Source of the DNA: Chrysomallon squamiferum
Lineage: Eukaryota; Mollusca; Gastropoda; Neomphalida; Peltospiridae
Length of the DNA stretch: 62,000 nucleotides
Direction of reading: 5' to 3'
NCBI GenBank assembly: GCA_012295275.1
Contig: CM022673.1
Coordinates: 17,951,310 to 18,013,309, forward strand
Shown: positions 40,023 to 54,309 of the stretch, piece by piece
Numbering within the stretch: the first letter of the stretch is position 1
Layout: each line of letters opens with the position of its first letter
The notes under the pieces: model-generated
The model's database searches: none
Seen by the model: only the letters and a program-made list of their open reading frames with translations
What the model was told of the DNA's origin: nothing
Position numbers and translations under genes: made by a program

Positions 40023-43000
40023 AATATATACATACATTCATTCACTCATACATATAAAATAAAAATAAAGTTAAAAAAATCCACAAAAAACACATAAAAA
40101 CAGAAAATAATCAACTTTTCTAATCACTACAGTTAAAATTACTGTAAATGAAGAAACATTAACATCTTGTAAAAACGGGTTTTCACAATGGTTAAAAAAA
40201 ACTACATTAACCTTATTTCTTCATCATTTGTTGTTTTTCTAAATTCTTGAAATCCAATTTGTAAGAAGAATGTGTGCTGAATGTAAATGATTTTTACTTT
40301 ACAAAGTCAAATTTGTCTTACATCTGTGCCAAATAAACTTTAATATGCATGGTAAATCTCACACCAAAAAATATTTGTATTTTATTCTGTAGTTTTTTGA
40401 CAGATTTAGATGCTTTGCTATTAAAAGAATTTACATCAAAGATTTAAAATAATTAAAATTTGATTATTGTGTGAATACTTTATTATTACTTGCACTAAAA
40501 TTATTTCTCAGTGAAAAAACAACAACATATTTATTTTTAATCACTAAATAAATAATTAATCTAATAAAATAAAATAAAATAAAACAAGTAAATAAAATAA
40601 ATAAATGAATAAAATAAAATAAAAACAATATTAAAATTGTATAAAACTAACACATTTTGTATTTGACATTTAATAAAACTTCTGAACTTTCTCATGTTTA
40701 AAGAAAAACTCTAATTTATAAAATTTACTCTGACTTTCAGTTATACAGAGATCAAACTGTAGAAACTTACAGACAATGAGCCAAGAAAATGCCATAGATT
40801 TAAATTTCAAGAAAAAAAAAATATATATATTAATTAATTAATTAATAAATATTGTAATAAAATAATAAAATAAAGTAAAATAAAGTAAAATAAACCCTAC
40901 AAGCAAATACTGTTTGAAAAAAAACAAAAAACAAACTTAGATATAAAATTATTTTTTGAAAAGTTTCAGTTTAACAAAGACTAAAAATATTTATTATATA
41001 ACAGATTTATAGGTTTTACAGATACATAAAAGAAAAAAAAAATATGTAAAATAAAATAAACAGTATTAAAAAACTCGCCAACCAATATATAATTTAAAAA
41101 TAAAATTGCACACAAAGTTGAAAATGATTTTTAAACAGATATACACTTTAAAACTGTCAGATATCAAATTAAAAAAAAAAACATCTACCAAACATAAAGT
41201 GTTTACAAAACCCAATTAAATATAAAGTTAAAAATAAATGTCAAATTTTTTTTTTTCAAAAATATTCAGATATAAAATTAAAAAAAGATATAAATTTTTT
41301 TTTGAATGGATATAAAGAAAAAAACTTAAAAAAAAAAAAATATATATATATATATATATAAAAAAAAATTACCTATAAAGTTACACCAAAACATAAGATA
41401 TAAAACAAAAATCCAACTAAAATACAACTAAACATCAATAATAAAGTTTTTAAAAATGTTCAAATTTAAAATTAAAAACACCACCCACTAAATGTCCTAT
41501 GTCTTTAAAAAAAAAAAAAATAAATGGAAAAATAATTGAAAAAAAAAAATAAAATAAAAAAAAAGGAAAATAAACTTTAAAATTTTAAAAAGAAAACATC
41601 AAAGCAGAAATAAAAAAAAAAAAAAAATCTAAAATTACCCTGTCAGATATGAAGTTAAAATGACAGATATGTAGTTGTGTGATGAGAGTAACATAATCAG
41701 CTGACACATCTGTTTTAAGCAGAGATTGCGTATCCCACTGACAACAAACACTTTTTTATTCACCATGTACAGAACGTGTTGTGTGAGTGAACCAATAAAA
41801 ACAGCCCCACATGCACTCTGGGTAAAGTGCAGTGTGCTGTATCTGCACACACTAAAATAATCTCAACTTACAAACGTGTTGGTGTGACGATTATTTGTTT
41901 CTCAGTGTCTGGGAGAGGTTAAGTGAACATAAAATGTCTGTAAGTTAAAAATTAATAAAGAAGATTTGTACTTGAAGATAATCTGCTGCACTGATGTAAG
42001 ATAAAATAGTCGAAAGATTGTAATAAAATAATTTATATATTTATAACAGATTACCAATAAATTTATGAAGATAGTTTGATACTCTCATATAAAATAAAAC
42101 AGTGTAGAAGATTGTAATAAAATATTTTTCAAATTTAAACAGATTAATAATAAAATCGTAAAGATAATTTAGTACCCTTTATAAAATAAGACAGTGGAAG
42201 ATTGTAATAAAATATTTTATAGTTTAAACAGATTTGTGATATATTCATGAAGATAATTTTATGTGACTGTTGCTGATTAAAAATGATTACAAAAAAAAAA
42301 AAAAAAATTAAAAGTTAAATAAAATTTAATAAAATAAAAAATAAAATGAAAAATAACTTTTACATTGTTACTGACAAATAGAACTTGCAAGATTATAATA
42401 AAATATCAATAAAAATTTAGAATAATAAAAGTATATTCATGAAATCAGATTGAAAGCCTGTGGGCAAATGAAACTAAAAAAAATAAAGAATAAAAAGAGA
42501 AAAGATTGAAATGAAATAATAGTAATACTAAAAAAATAAAAATAAAAATTAATTAGGAGATATGATATTTAATTTGTCACTTGATATATATATTTTTTAC
42601 AAGATGGTAATAAAAACTGTTGAAGCAAGATATGTATGACTATAAATAAATTCAGAGTTTAAACAAGAGATAAACAAAATGTTTTTATTACCTGTATACC
42701 ACACCTGGTGCACCATTCTATATTTTAAATCCTTCTCTCTATCGTCTTCTTCCTTTATTTTTCTTTCTCTTTCTTCTTCATTCTTTACCTTTCCTGTTTT
42801 TACTTTCTTTTTCAACCAGCATCCTTCTCATACCTCTTTCTTTCTGTCTCTCACTTTTTCTCTCATTCACTTTCTCTCATTCATAAATGTTTTCTTCCTT
42901 TTACTGATTCATTCTGACATTTATTAATCTACTTTCTTCTCTCAATCTTTTTTCTTTCTCCATCCCCTCCAATATAATCTGTACCCCCACCTCTTAAAAT
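38900..43000. other. A-rich and T/C-rich low complexity, no gene seen
   Basis: CA-rich compound repeat at 39830-40040, A-rich DNA with (AAAT)n and (AT)n over 40550-41630, and a pyrimidine-rich strand over 42715-42970. The more complex patch 41640-41900 has an open minus-strand frame of 71 aa with no recognisable family. Confidence 0.5.
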
Positions 43001-44004
43001 CAAAAGATAGGTTGAAGTTATTTTGAGTTTAAAAGTTTAAACTTATCAAATTCATGATAACAAGAGTATTTCTGTTTTTCACGATGATGCAGTTCATTGA
43101 AAAATAAAAATATAAAATGTTCTGTCCTTATCTCTGCGTAAGTCCCAGCCTGACCATGTCTGTTTACACAATACAGCCTTCATTATTTTGTGTCTTCATT
43201 TGTATTTAAATAAAAAAAACTTATTAAAAAGTGTCTCAAGCACTCACTAATATACACACATTCATAGACATATACCTACAAACACATACATACACAACAA
43301 CATACATACACACATACATATATAATTAAATACATTCATACATACAAACATATTCTGATATATACATTCACTCTCTCAGATGCACAAACACACACTTGAA
43401 TATGCAGCATTCGTTTACATTTTTCTGCTGTTTATCTATTTTATGCTGTTCCATCCAACATATCATACTAGAAGAGTCAAAGATGTATTTGCATAAATGA
43501 AGATGAATACAGATTTATTTCAGCCGAATAATAATATTGATAGAAGCATTTTTTAGTGGGTTTTTAATAACAGAGATGACTGTGCATAGTGCAGTGACTC
43601 ATAAATCACATAATCATACATCATACACACAATGTGTCAACATTGATCTGTCAACCTCCTGCAGCAACTACCACAGACACATCATCTACAGTCAGTCTGT
43701 CCCACAACATCAACATCACTCCTGTTTTTCAATTAATATACTGTGCCTATTACAACTACTACAATGACATCATTATAACACTGTATTTAATATTCTGTGA
43801 CATCTACAACAACAAGAACAATGACATCCTTCTAACATTATTTAATATAAAGTGACTACTACAACTACAGTCATGTTGACATCATTCTAACAGTATTTAT
43901 GGTGTTGACACTGTATTGTGGTCGACTGTTGTTGATACAACAATGACATCGCAGATAATCTATTTAATTTCTTAAACAAATGGAATTCTACAAGCGTAAG
44001 CCTC

Positions 44005-44055
44005 TGTAATGCTGTTTGTTTCCCAAAGGTCACAAGTTCAAGACCCTTAACAACC
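44005..44055 (+). repeat. Possible tRNA-derived SINE B-box
   Basis: GGTCACAAGTTCAAGACCC fits a decayed RNA polymerase III B-box of the kind carried by tRNA-derived SINEs. No clear A-box or tail. Confidence 0.3.
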
Positions 44056-44400
44056 AACAAATTAGATTATACACTGATATCTGTATTATATGCATTCCTT
44101 TTCTAATAGTAAAACTGATTTTCTATCAGCACCATCAATATCATCATTATTATTGTTATTGTTGTTATCATCATCATTATTATGATCAGTTTCATTATTA
44201 TCACAGCTAATACATTGTATTTCTGTCTGTCTACTGCATCTTGGTCTGTCTCATCTAATCATTTTTGTTTCTTTCATGAATCTTTTTTTCTTTCCACTGG
44301 TTCAGTTTCTTCATGTCTTCATGTCTGTCTGTCTGTCTGTGTTTATCTTCTTCCCTCAGTTTAGTTTTCATCATTTTTACTCTCCTATATCCCTTTAATA

Positions 44401-44404
<4 letters not shown>

Positions 44405-44475
<71 letters not shown>
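44405..44475. repeat. (CT)n microsatellite
   Basis: About 35 uninterrupted CT units. Confidence 0.98.
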
Positions 44476-44478
<3 letters not shown>

Positions 44479-44856
44479 GTGTAAGTAATGGTTATAGTAA
44501 CTGTTTTTACTATGCAACACTAATATTTACATTTTTGATATCAAACTTCACAACATTTTCTGACACGTTATTAAATAATAAATAAAAACATCTGTTTTCT
44601 ATCAAAATGGAATACCATGATTTGAAGAAGAACGCAAAAAAGGAGAGATATTTTTAACTGATGTTAATAAACTACATTACACTTAATACTTTACTGGCTC
44701 TCTCAAGAGCAAACTTAACCAATCAGTCAAAATAAAAAATAGAAGATAAAATATGCTTTATTATTTATTTATTTTTCAAAACTTTATTTCTTTTTTCTTA
44801 TCTTTTTTCTTTTCTTTTTTTTACCCCAAAATACTTTTCCTTTCTCAGTTTTTATT

Positions 44857-44860
<4 letters not shown>

Positions 44861-44921
<61 letters not shown>
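44861..44921. repeat. (CT)n microsatellite
   Basis: About 30 uninterrupted CT units within T-rich DNA. Confidence 0.98.
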
Positions 44922-44922
<1 letters not shown>

Positions 44923-45721
44923 TGTCTTTGTCTGTCTTTCAAAAACAAAAATACCTTTTAATTAAATATATTCTCAACCAAACTTTCTTTAAGCTCTGTT
45001 TTGCTTTGTTTTTTTAGAAACAGGTTTCTATCATGATTAATAATTTATAGATAAAATGCACCATGTTCATGATTAATCTAACTAAACCTGAATGGTTCAT
45101 TTCATGAGGTGTCTGACACCAAACATCAGTATATTAACCTCACTGCAGGAGAACACCATTTCCTGTCATAGTAAAAGTCTGTATTGCATAAAAGAGCAAT
45201 AAAACAGATTGTAACAAGTAGGCCTACTGAAACAGTTAACACTTGACTAATGGGAGTCACACTCCCAGTAAAATAATCTCTGATCAGAGACCACCGAGTA
45301 CAGGAAAGTGAACAATATGGCAGTTTAATGTCTACATTTTTATCTTGTTTTTGTCACAGAACTGTTAATGTATGTCTGTGGTGGCCTGACCCAGCTGGAG
45401 AGTTCTGTCAAAGACAGGAAGTCACAAATCTGACTTTTGTGTTGTTGTTTTTTATCAAAGAATACTCTTAATGCTTTTGATAATTTCTTTTGTTTTGTTT
45501 TTTTTGCTTTTTTAAATCAAAGCATTCTGTTAATTTTTTTTTATCTTAGTTTCTTTTTGTTTTTTTATCAAAGAATTCTGTTTGAATTCTTATTTTATTC
45601 TTTAAATCAAATAATTGTCCTTTACTTTGACTGTTATTAGGATAAATCAATAAAACAATTCATTTGTTTGTCTGCTAACAGCCTGGAAATTTGAGACATT
45701 CTGTTCTATTAAATCTCACAC

Positions 45722-45909
45722 TTTGTACTATTTGTACTATTTGTACTGTTTGTACTGTTTGTACTGTTTGTACTACTTGTACTATTTGTACTGTTTGTAC
45801 TGTTTGTACTATTTGTACTATTTGTACTGTTTGTACTATTTGTACTGTTTGTACTGTTTGTACTACTTGTACTATTTGTACTGTTTGTACTGTTTGTACT
45901 ATTTGTACT
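45722..45909. repeat. 9-bp minisatellite (TTTGTACTR)n
   Basis: About 21 units of TTTGTACTA / TTTGTACTG with a few CTTGTACTA units. The open frames on it (Leu-Tyr or Cys-Thr repeats) are trivial. Confidence 0.98.
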
Positions 45910-45959
45910 AGATCATTGACACTACCAAAGAAAAAGATCAGAAATTTTTGAAAAGTCTT

Positions 45960-46170
45960 TATATATGTATGTATATATATATATATATAATTTTATGTGT
46001 TTGTGTGTGTATTTTTTATCTATGTATGTTTGCATATGTATATGTATGTATGTTTGTATATATATATATATATATGTGTGTGTATGTATGTTTGTAAGTA
46101 TATATTTGTATGTATATATTTATGTACATGTGTGTATGTGTGTCTGTGTCTGTGTGCATGTGTGTGTGCA
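45960..46170. repeat. TA/TG/GTAT compound microsatellite
   Basis: (TA)n at 45974-45988 and 46057-46072, with TATG and TG runs between. Confidence 0.92.
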
Positions 46171-46614
46171 AAACAGTACAAAAAATACTACAAAACTATT
46201 AACAGAAAAGAAAACCAAAAATTACCTGACTGACAAAGTGAAGAATTCCAGGTTTAATCTTTGCCTGCAAGAAATTCCTCTTTCACATTTCTACAACATG
46301 AAAACTATTTGAGAGACAAAAACAGCATCACCTCTACCTTTTTCCTTCTTTTTTCTTTTTTTTTTTTGTTTTTTAAAAACCCACTTAGCCACTGGAAATT
46401 TATCAGGTTACATGAACATGGAGACAACTGCTACCAATTAATTTCCTAAACTCTAATCTGGAATGCTGGAAACGTTGATAGATTCTTGTTCACTGCCTGT
46501 GCCTCATTGATGCACACAGGGCAAGAGTGGGAAGATAAGAGATAGATGTTGTTTTTAAACTGCTGATTGTAAAACCAGCTTGTGAACAGTCCGTGATAAT
46601 CATCAAACACACGG

Positions 46615-46950
46615 TGTGTGCGTGCGTGTTTATGTGTGACTGTGTATGAATGTATGTGTCTGTGTGTGTAGATGTCTGCAAGTCTGTGTGTGTTCATGCA
46701 TGTGTGTGTGACTGTGTATGAGTGCAGGTGTGTGTATGTGTGAGACTGTGTGTATATTTGTGTTTGTGTGACTATGTGTATGAATGTGTGTGTCTGTGTG
46801 TGTAGATGTCTGCAAGTCTGTGTGTGTTTATGCATGTGTGTGTGAATTTGTATGAGTTAAGGTGTGTGTATGTGTGAGATTGTATGTGTGTGTGTGTGTG
46901 AGTGTATGTATGTATGTACGTATATCTGAGTGAGTATGTATGTATGTGTA
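46615..46950. repeat. TG-rich tract with a 134-bp duplication
   Basis: The phrase GTAGATGTCTGCAAGTCTGT occurs at 46669 and 46803 with similar flanks on both sides, followed by shorter TG and GTAT units. Confidence 0.9.
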
Positions 46951-46979
46951 TTTTTTAAATTTTATGTCTGTTATTTATT

Positions 46980-48010
46980 TAAATGTATTACTGACTGTTC
47001 AGTCAATAGAAAATAAATAAATATTAAAAACATCAACAAAGAATCACAATAGTAATAAAATTATAAAAAATAATGTTAACAGCAGCTATTATAATAAAAA
47101 TAGAACAGATATATATATACACATTAATTACAGCAACAGTACTATAATATTAATAGTAACAATAAAAATAGCATCACTAGTGATGCAAATAGCACAGCTA
47201 GAAACAGCAATAATAAGAAAGATAAGAATGTTGTTAATGTACTATTTTTGATATTTAAAAAGCTTTATAAACTGAATACAAGTTTTTTCCCTTCATTTCT
47301 TTTTAAAAATATTTTTTATAATACTATATTTATACACATTAAATTTATTTTTTTATTTTTTTTTTCTTGACAAAATTTAATTTATTTCAAAATTATTGCT
47401 TTCAAATTATTTTTTTTTTTTCATCTTAAATTAACTATAGTACATTAAATTAATTAATTAATTTAAAATTATTATCTAGTTTATATTTTTTCCAAAACTT
47501 TATCAAACAATTTAATAGTAGTTTAAACATTATGGCTTTTTGTTATTTTTGTGTATAAATAAATTTTAAAAAAATGGTTTATTTAATTCAAAAATGAATG
47601 TATTTAATTATTTATTCACTTATTTACGTTTCTGCCTGGCTCTGTAAGTGTCTATGTGACAACATTTTAATCTCTCTTGACTGGATATGGTTTGGTGTTT
47701 GTATGTGTTGTATGTATTTGACTATACTGTATATTTGTTTCTCATTTTCCTGTAAATATTTTATTGTTAATATATGCAGAGACATTAATAATAATAGATG
47801 TAAAGATTTTTTTAAAAAGTAAATTAATTAATTAATAAATAAAATAAAGTAAAATAAAATAAAATAAATTAATAATAAACTAAAAATAAATGAATAAATA
47901 AGTATTAAAAAAAAAAATAAATAATAAATTAAAAAAAAAAAAAAAAAAAAATAAAATAAAATAAAATAAATAAAAATATTAAATAAAAGAACTACAAAAC
48001 AAATCTAGTA
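46980..48010. other. AT-rich low complexity, no gene seen
   Basis: Short (TA)n at 47110-47118, A-rich DNA with (AAAT)n over 47815-47995 and a run of about 22 A residues near 47932-47951. Confidence 0.7.
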
Positions 48011-48518
48011 AGTTACACACTTTATGCATCAAACAAGAGACATCTAAAACAAACTTACCTCTTCTTTCTAAACTGTGATTCTGACTACAAATGGACTAAA
48101 CATGCAAGTGACTGTTTTTATGTGTTTCTGTACACCAAACATCCATTACGTGCTTGCCCATCTCTCCCAGTCTAAGGCAAGAGCTTTGCTAAACATCTGC
48201 CAGTCAAATGAAGGGACATAGTTTTTGTATTAACAGAAGCACATTTAATTTTTCCTGCTGCAGTTGTGTTTGTCAGCAGAAACAAAGATCGTGAAAAGTG
48301 CACTGTGATGGCAAAGTCTTGAACTGCCAGGATTATGTTGCTGGAGGCTGTTAGAAAGAAAACAAGGTTTTGTCAGTCTGCTACCAGTGATGTGCTCTGA
48401 CAGTCGATTAATAACAAAATAAAACATTTATAAATAATGCATGGAATACATTGTCCAATAAACTGATGAACTACTGGAGATGTACAATTTTGACATGCTG
48501 AACTGTGTACTTTACACA

Positions 48519-49167
48519 CTGATATATATTCATAGTCACAGCCATGTACATATGAATCCACACCATGTACACACTCATACAAGTGTATAAGACACAGACA
48601 CACACACACACACAAACACACTGATATATATTCATAGTCACAGCCATGTACATATGAATCCACACCATGTACACACTCATACAAGTGTATAAGACACAGA
48701 CACACACAAACACACTGATATATATTCATAGTCACAGCCATGTATGTATGAATCCACACCATGTACACACTCATACAAGTGTATAAGACACAGACACACA
48801 CAAACACACTGATATATATTCATAGTCACAGCCATATATGTATGAATCCACACCATGTACACACTCATACAAGTGTATAAGACACACACACACACACACA
48901 CACACTGATATATATTCATAGTCACAGCCATGTATGTATGAATCCACACCATACACACTCACAAGTGTATAAGACACACACACACACACACACAAACACA
49001 CTGATATATATTCATAGTCACAGCCATGTACATATGAATCCACACCATGTACACACTCATACAAGTGTATAAGACACACAAACACACAAACACACTGATA
49101 TATATTCATAGTCACAGCCATGTATGTATGAATCCACACCATGTACACACTCATACAAGTGTATAAG

Positions 49168-49198
<31 letters not shown>

Positions 49199-49665
49199 GA
49201 TATATATTCATAGTCACAGCCATGTACATATGAATCCACACCATGTACACACTCATACAAGTGTATAAGACACACACACACACACACACTGATATATATT
49301 CATAGTCACAGCCATGTATGTATGAATCCACACCATGTACACACTCATACAAGTGTATAAGACACACACACACACACACAAACACACTGATATATATTCA
49401 TAGTCACAGCCATGTGCGTATGAATCCACACCACACACACAAGTGTACACACACACACACACACAAACACACTGATATATATTCATAGTCACAGCCATGT
49501 ACGTATGAATCCACACCATGTACACACTCATACAAGTGTATAAGACACACACACACACAAACACACTGATATATATTCATAGTCACAGCCATGTACGTAT
49601 GAATCCACACCATGTACACACTCATACAAGTGTATAAGACACACACACAAACACACTGATAGACG
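48519..49665. repeat. Minisatellite of 85-102 bp units, 12 copies plus a fragment
   Basis: Each unit has a conserved core (GATATATATTCATAGTCACA, then GCCATGTA, TGAATCCACACCATGTACAC and CATACAAGTGTATAAGACAC) followed by a (CA)n tail of variable length. Unit starts are near 48519, 48621, 48716, 48809, 48906, 49001, 49096, 49198, 49289, 49388, 49473 and 49567. Nearly all length variation is in the CA tail; the unit at 49388 has lost part of its core. Minus-strand frames of up to 204 aa are by-products. Confidence 0.97.
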
Positions 49666-49679
49666 GAGATATCAAATAT

Positions 49680-50240
49680 CTCCAAAGAAAAAAAATAATA
49701 AAATAATAAAATAAAAAAATTAATATATATATTGAATTATTTATTTTCATTATATTTTATGTATTTATTTAAATTTTTTAATATTTATTTTATTTTTTTA
49801 AATTTATTATTATTATTTTTGATTTTTTGATTTTTAAATTTTTGATTTTTTTAATATATATATATTAAAAAAAATCAAAACATAATTTAGAAAAGTGATT
49901 GTTCTGTTTTTGTGGGGTAACTAATATTTTTCAGTTTGCTTTTAACATTCAGTTTCACAAGAATTTTTTATTTTTATTTCATCTTTTAAATAAAATTAGA
50001 ATGTTTCTTTTCAAAACTGCCTATATGAAAAAGTAACAACAGTGGTATTTTGGTGTCTCTTTATAACACATGAATACCTCATTTATGAAAGCAGTCACAT
50101 TTTTGTATGCACTGATTATCAAGTGAAGTGCATGACAAGGAGATAAATTGAATATTTATAATTTATGGAAATATCTGAAAATTCACAGACAGTTAACAGT
50201 TATAATGTTAAAAACATCCAAATGAGTAAGACTGAGAGAC
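49680..50240. other. AT-rich DNA, no gene seen
   Basis: Low-complexity A/T sequence to about 49880, then ordinary AT-rich DNA. Confidence 0.7.
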
Positions 50241-50248
50241 ACACACTG

Positions 50249-50251
<3 letters not shown>

Positions 50252-50317
<66 letters not shown>

Positions 50318-50331
50318 GATGATGATGATGT
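50252..50331. repeat. (GA)n followed by (GAT)n
   Basis: About 30 GA units, then 6 GAT units. Confidence 0.97.
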
Positions 50332-50951
50332 AGAAAGAAACTCGTAATGCAGGAAAGCTACATTCATTTTAACAGATAGAAGAAAGCGGTGCGTTTAGAA
50401 GTTCTGCTGGCGTCCTTTTCTGTTTACTTCGAGTATGGATTGTAATCGTAAAATCTAAACTAGCTGGAAATAACTTAATTGCTTACGTGCTTTATTTATT
50501 ATTATTTTTTCTTGTTTATTCTTGGTTTTATAGAGCAATTAGATTGTCATCGCGTCAGTAAGGATCATATAAACTGCATTTTGATTGGTGGAATTTTGTT
50601 TGAAAATGAAATACGACGAATAAAAGTGGCGTTTATAGGCCTACAATTTGCTCGAAAGTTTTAACTAACTGATGTTAATCAATAAAATTTTTGAGTGACT
50701 TTTAAATCTTTGTTGATGAGACTGTGCACACAGAAATTGTTTCAGTGTATTTAAATTCGCTATCATGCAAAATAATTAATAGTTTTTATTTATTTATTTA
50801 TTTTTAATAGAAATAATTGAAACGAATCAATTAATTAAAATTATTAAACTAATTAATATGTCTATAGCGATTATTTACCACAAATTAACTTTGGAGAACA
50901 TGATGACTGTAGACGATTTATTTCATTTCGGTAACGTTACTTTCTGTCATG

Positions 50952-50954
<3 letters not shown>

Positions 50955-51028
<74 letters not shown>
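50955..51028. repeat. (CT)n microsatellite
   Basis: About 37 uninterrupted TC units. Confidence 0.98.
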
Positions 51029-51031
<3 letters not shown>

Positions 51032-51396
51032 ATATGTTAAATCTCAAATCTGTATTTTATAATTTGAATGCAAAAAAATAAAATAATAAAAATAAAATAA
51101 GAGTTTTATTTCATATTCATGATATACGCATATAATTAAACCCTCTGAGATTATTCGGTCCTGCAATATGGTACGTATTTCTTGTTTCACTCGGACACGT
51201 GACTGACTGAACACCATTGCGGTGTACATACAAATCTTAACTTTCACAGTTATCAACTGAATCTGGTTGTGCAATTAGCACAGAAGTCGATAAACGATAT
51301 AAACAATACATACACCAGACATTCTGAGGCTCATGGAATTATCTGAAAAGGGAAAAAGTGAGAGGGCGAGAGCGTGGTATCCCTGCGTGTTTGCGG

Positions 51397-51503
<107 letters not shown>

Positions 51504-51859
51504 ATTCGTTGATAAAATTAAGGTACACACAAACTGATTGTGGCTCGTTATAAATAAAAACAGAAATATTAATATTAACAAGAAAAGTAACCATTAAATT
51601 CATGGACACAAACATTACACTCATATATAAATTTATTTATTAAATTAATCATCATTCATGTGTAGTCAGTTTAAGTCAGATCCACATTAAAATTATGAAA
51701 GTAACATACACTATTTTAATGAGACTTACATAATTAAAGATCGTTTAACAAGAAACTGCAGTGACTTTTCTTTTCATATTGCAACCTGTTTTTAGGATTT
51801 TTTTTCTCTGAACCAAACGAAATTCAACTGTGAGAAAAGATAACCCCAAAGAAACTGAA

Positions 51860-52178
<319 letters not shown>

Positions 52179-52259
52179 TACACAATATAACTAATCACAT
52201 GGGTAAAAAGTCAAATCCGCTTCCCCACCATAATCAAAGAGTCCCTACATGCCCCTGAC

Positions 52260-53180
52260 TGTAATTAGAATTGAACTCTTAATAATTCCGATGCCAAACT
52301 TGTTAAAACACGTAAGGAGATAAATGAGAAATTTGTTTCTGTACAACATCACGAAGACATGTTTTTAATTTGACATGCTGTGCACCACACACAGAATTCT
52401 GTCATTTGATCTACCACAGCCAAGAGAAGCCAGGGAAATTTTCAATGGCTAAGGGGCAAATTCTGTTCCGAACACTGTTTGTTTACAGCCTCGTGTTTAG
52501 TATATTTCTTTTTAACGTAGAATTCTGAGATAAACTGCTACAACTACTGTTACAGCTGTTACTAGTATTACTGCTCCTACCATATCTTACTTGTATTAGT
52601 GGTACTACTGTTATTAATAACAACAAAATGTACTAATCCTATAACAGCTTCTCTGCTACTACTACTATTTTTACCCCCAACACCACCTCTATTACTACAA
52701 CTTTTTGTTACTGATATTGTTGTATATATGATACTAGTATTAATAAGTACAGATAAAAAAAGTGTAGCAATATCATCATTAATTGTTCAGTTTAGTAATA
52801 ATAGATATATTTTTAAAATAGAATACTTTTTTATGTTTTAATTCTGAATTTTCTGCTGAATTTAGACGAAATTACCATCACAGGCGTACTTGGACAGTTC
52901 TGAGATGGATGCGTGCTAATTACTACTCAAACCCACAAAAACAGAACGAAATTCTTTCATTTCTAAATAAGTTTCAAGATTTTAATTTACTTCTGGCGAT
53001 TATCAAAGATGTCGGTTTCTAATTTCACAAATCAACAAATGTTCCCGCTAGAAAAAACAAAACAATTTTGGCCAGAATCTTCAGTTGTGGAGCAAGAATG
53101 ATGACTGACACACCAGTGAGCAGACACAGTAAGACTCCATCATGGTCACCAACGACCTAAAGCATTCGTCTTTCTTTTCT
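52260..53180. other. Single-copy DNA, no gene recognised
   Basis: An ACT/ATT triplet patch at about 52540-52700, otherwise ordinary sequence with no exon recognised. Confidence 0.5.
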
Positions 53181-53189
53181 TTTCTTTTT

Positions 53190-53255
53190 TTATATGTATG
53201 TATGTACGTATGTGCGTGTGTGTGTGTGTTTCTTTTCTTATATGTATGTATGTAC

Positions 53256-53298
<43 letters not shown>

Positions 53299-53335
53299 GT
53301 GTGGGTGTGTGCGTGCGTACGTATGTATGTATGAT
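53190..53335. repeat. TATG / TG compound microsatellite
   Basis: Contains an internal duplication of TTTCTTTTCTTATATGTATG-like sequence and a (GT)n run ending in GGGGTGTGGG. Confidence 0.93.
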
Positions 53336-53659
53336 TGTAATTTTTTAATTTTTTATTTGTTGTTTTACAAATATACTTCTATTATTATTATTATTATTAT
53401 CATTATTATTATACGTAACATTGGCTGAATTACTTAACAGTTTGTGTAAGAATGTCAGAAAAAATATATCTTGAAGTTTGATAAATAAAATCTTGTGACG
53501 TTTAATAATTCTAGGATACATTTCTGAAGTAAGGTTTAGGATACAGATTTCAAATCTCGGTCGATTATTCCAAAGTGAAAGAAAAGGTATATCAAGAATT
53601 TTTATTTACTTATTATTTATTTATTTATTTATTTATTTTTTTTTTTATTTTTTTATTTA

Positions 53660-53950
53660 TTGTTATGTTTTAGTAATAACAATAATGACGCTAACTTGGA
53701 AAATCAGCGGCCGCCAGTGTGCAGGCGACTAAATAGCAAATGTTTTAATGGCACCTTTCCTTCCATGAACAGATCTAGTCTTTGTAACAAACGATATGAA
53801 TCGTCTGATGCAATTAAATCAATATATAATGGAGAAATCCATGTGCTTACAAAATAACGAAAAACACTTCGAAATAAAAGAAAAAGCATAGAACATTTAA
53901 ACCCCTCCAATCTGCAGACTTCCCCTGGACAGGCACTTTAACGTCTGTAT
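53660..53950. other. Higher-complexity island, possible exon of unknown gene
   Basis: A locally balanced, CpG-containing stretch with a GCGGCCGC octamer at 53707-53714. A plus-strand frame (53660-53857) reads through LENQRPPVCRRLNSKCFNGT and a minus-strand frame (53704-53910) also stays open. I recognise no family and no clear splice borders. Confidence 0.2.
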
Positions 53951-54309
53951 TTAAATACAGACAAACGAGTAGATCACCAGCATTAAAACATTAACTGTGT
54001 ACAGTTCATTTCACAGCCCATTTTACGCCTTCTGAAAGCCTACTAGTACTGTCCTGGGAGAATAAGATTTTACATTAATCTACTTAACACATCTTGGGTG
54101 GGCATTCTTGTTTTAGTAACTGCCAAAATCATGACGATGCCTTTGACCCTGCAGTATATGACATCACTGATGTACATGGTGATAAGCACACTCACACAAC
54201 CACACCCACACCCACACACTGTATATATCTTAACAGAAAATGCTTTGAAATATATCTACAGAGGACTGTGCAAAGAAGACTCGGGTAGGGTTGTCTTGAA
54301 AATACTATT

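Noticed and set aside
48373-49685. Repeat protein of up to 204 aa with units like GVDSYIHGCDYEYISVC
   Set aside because: The frame shifts from unit to unit with CA-tail length, so neighbouring units are read in different frames. No start context, splice sites or family support a gene.
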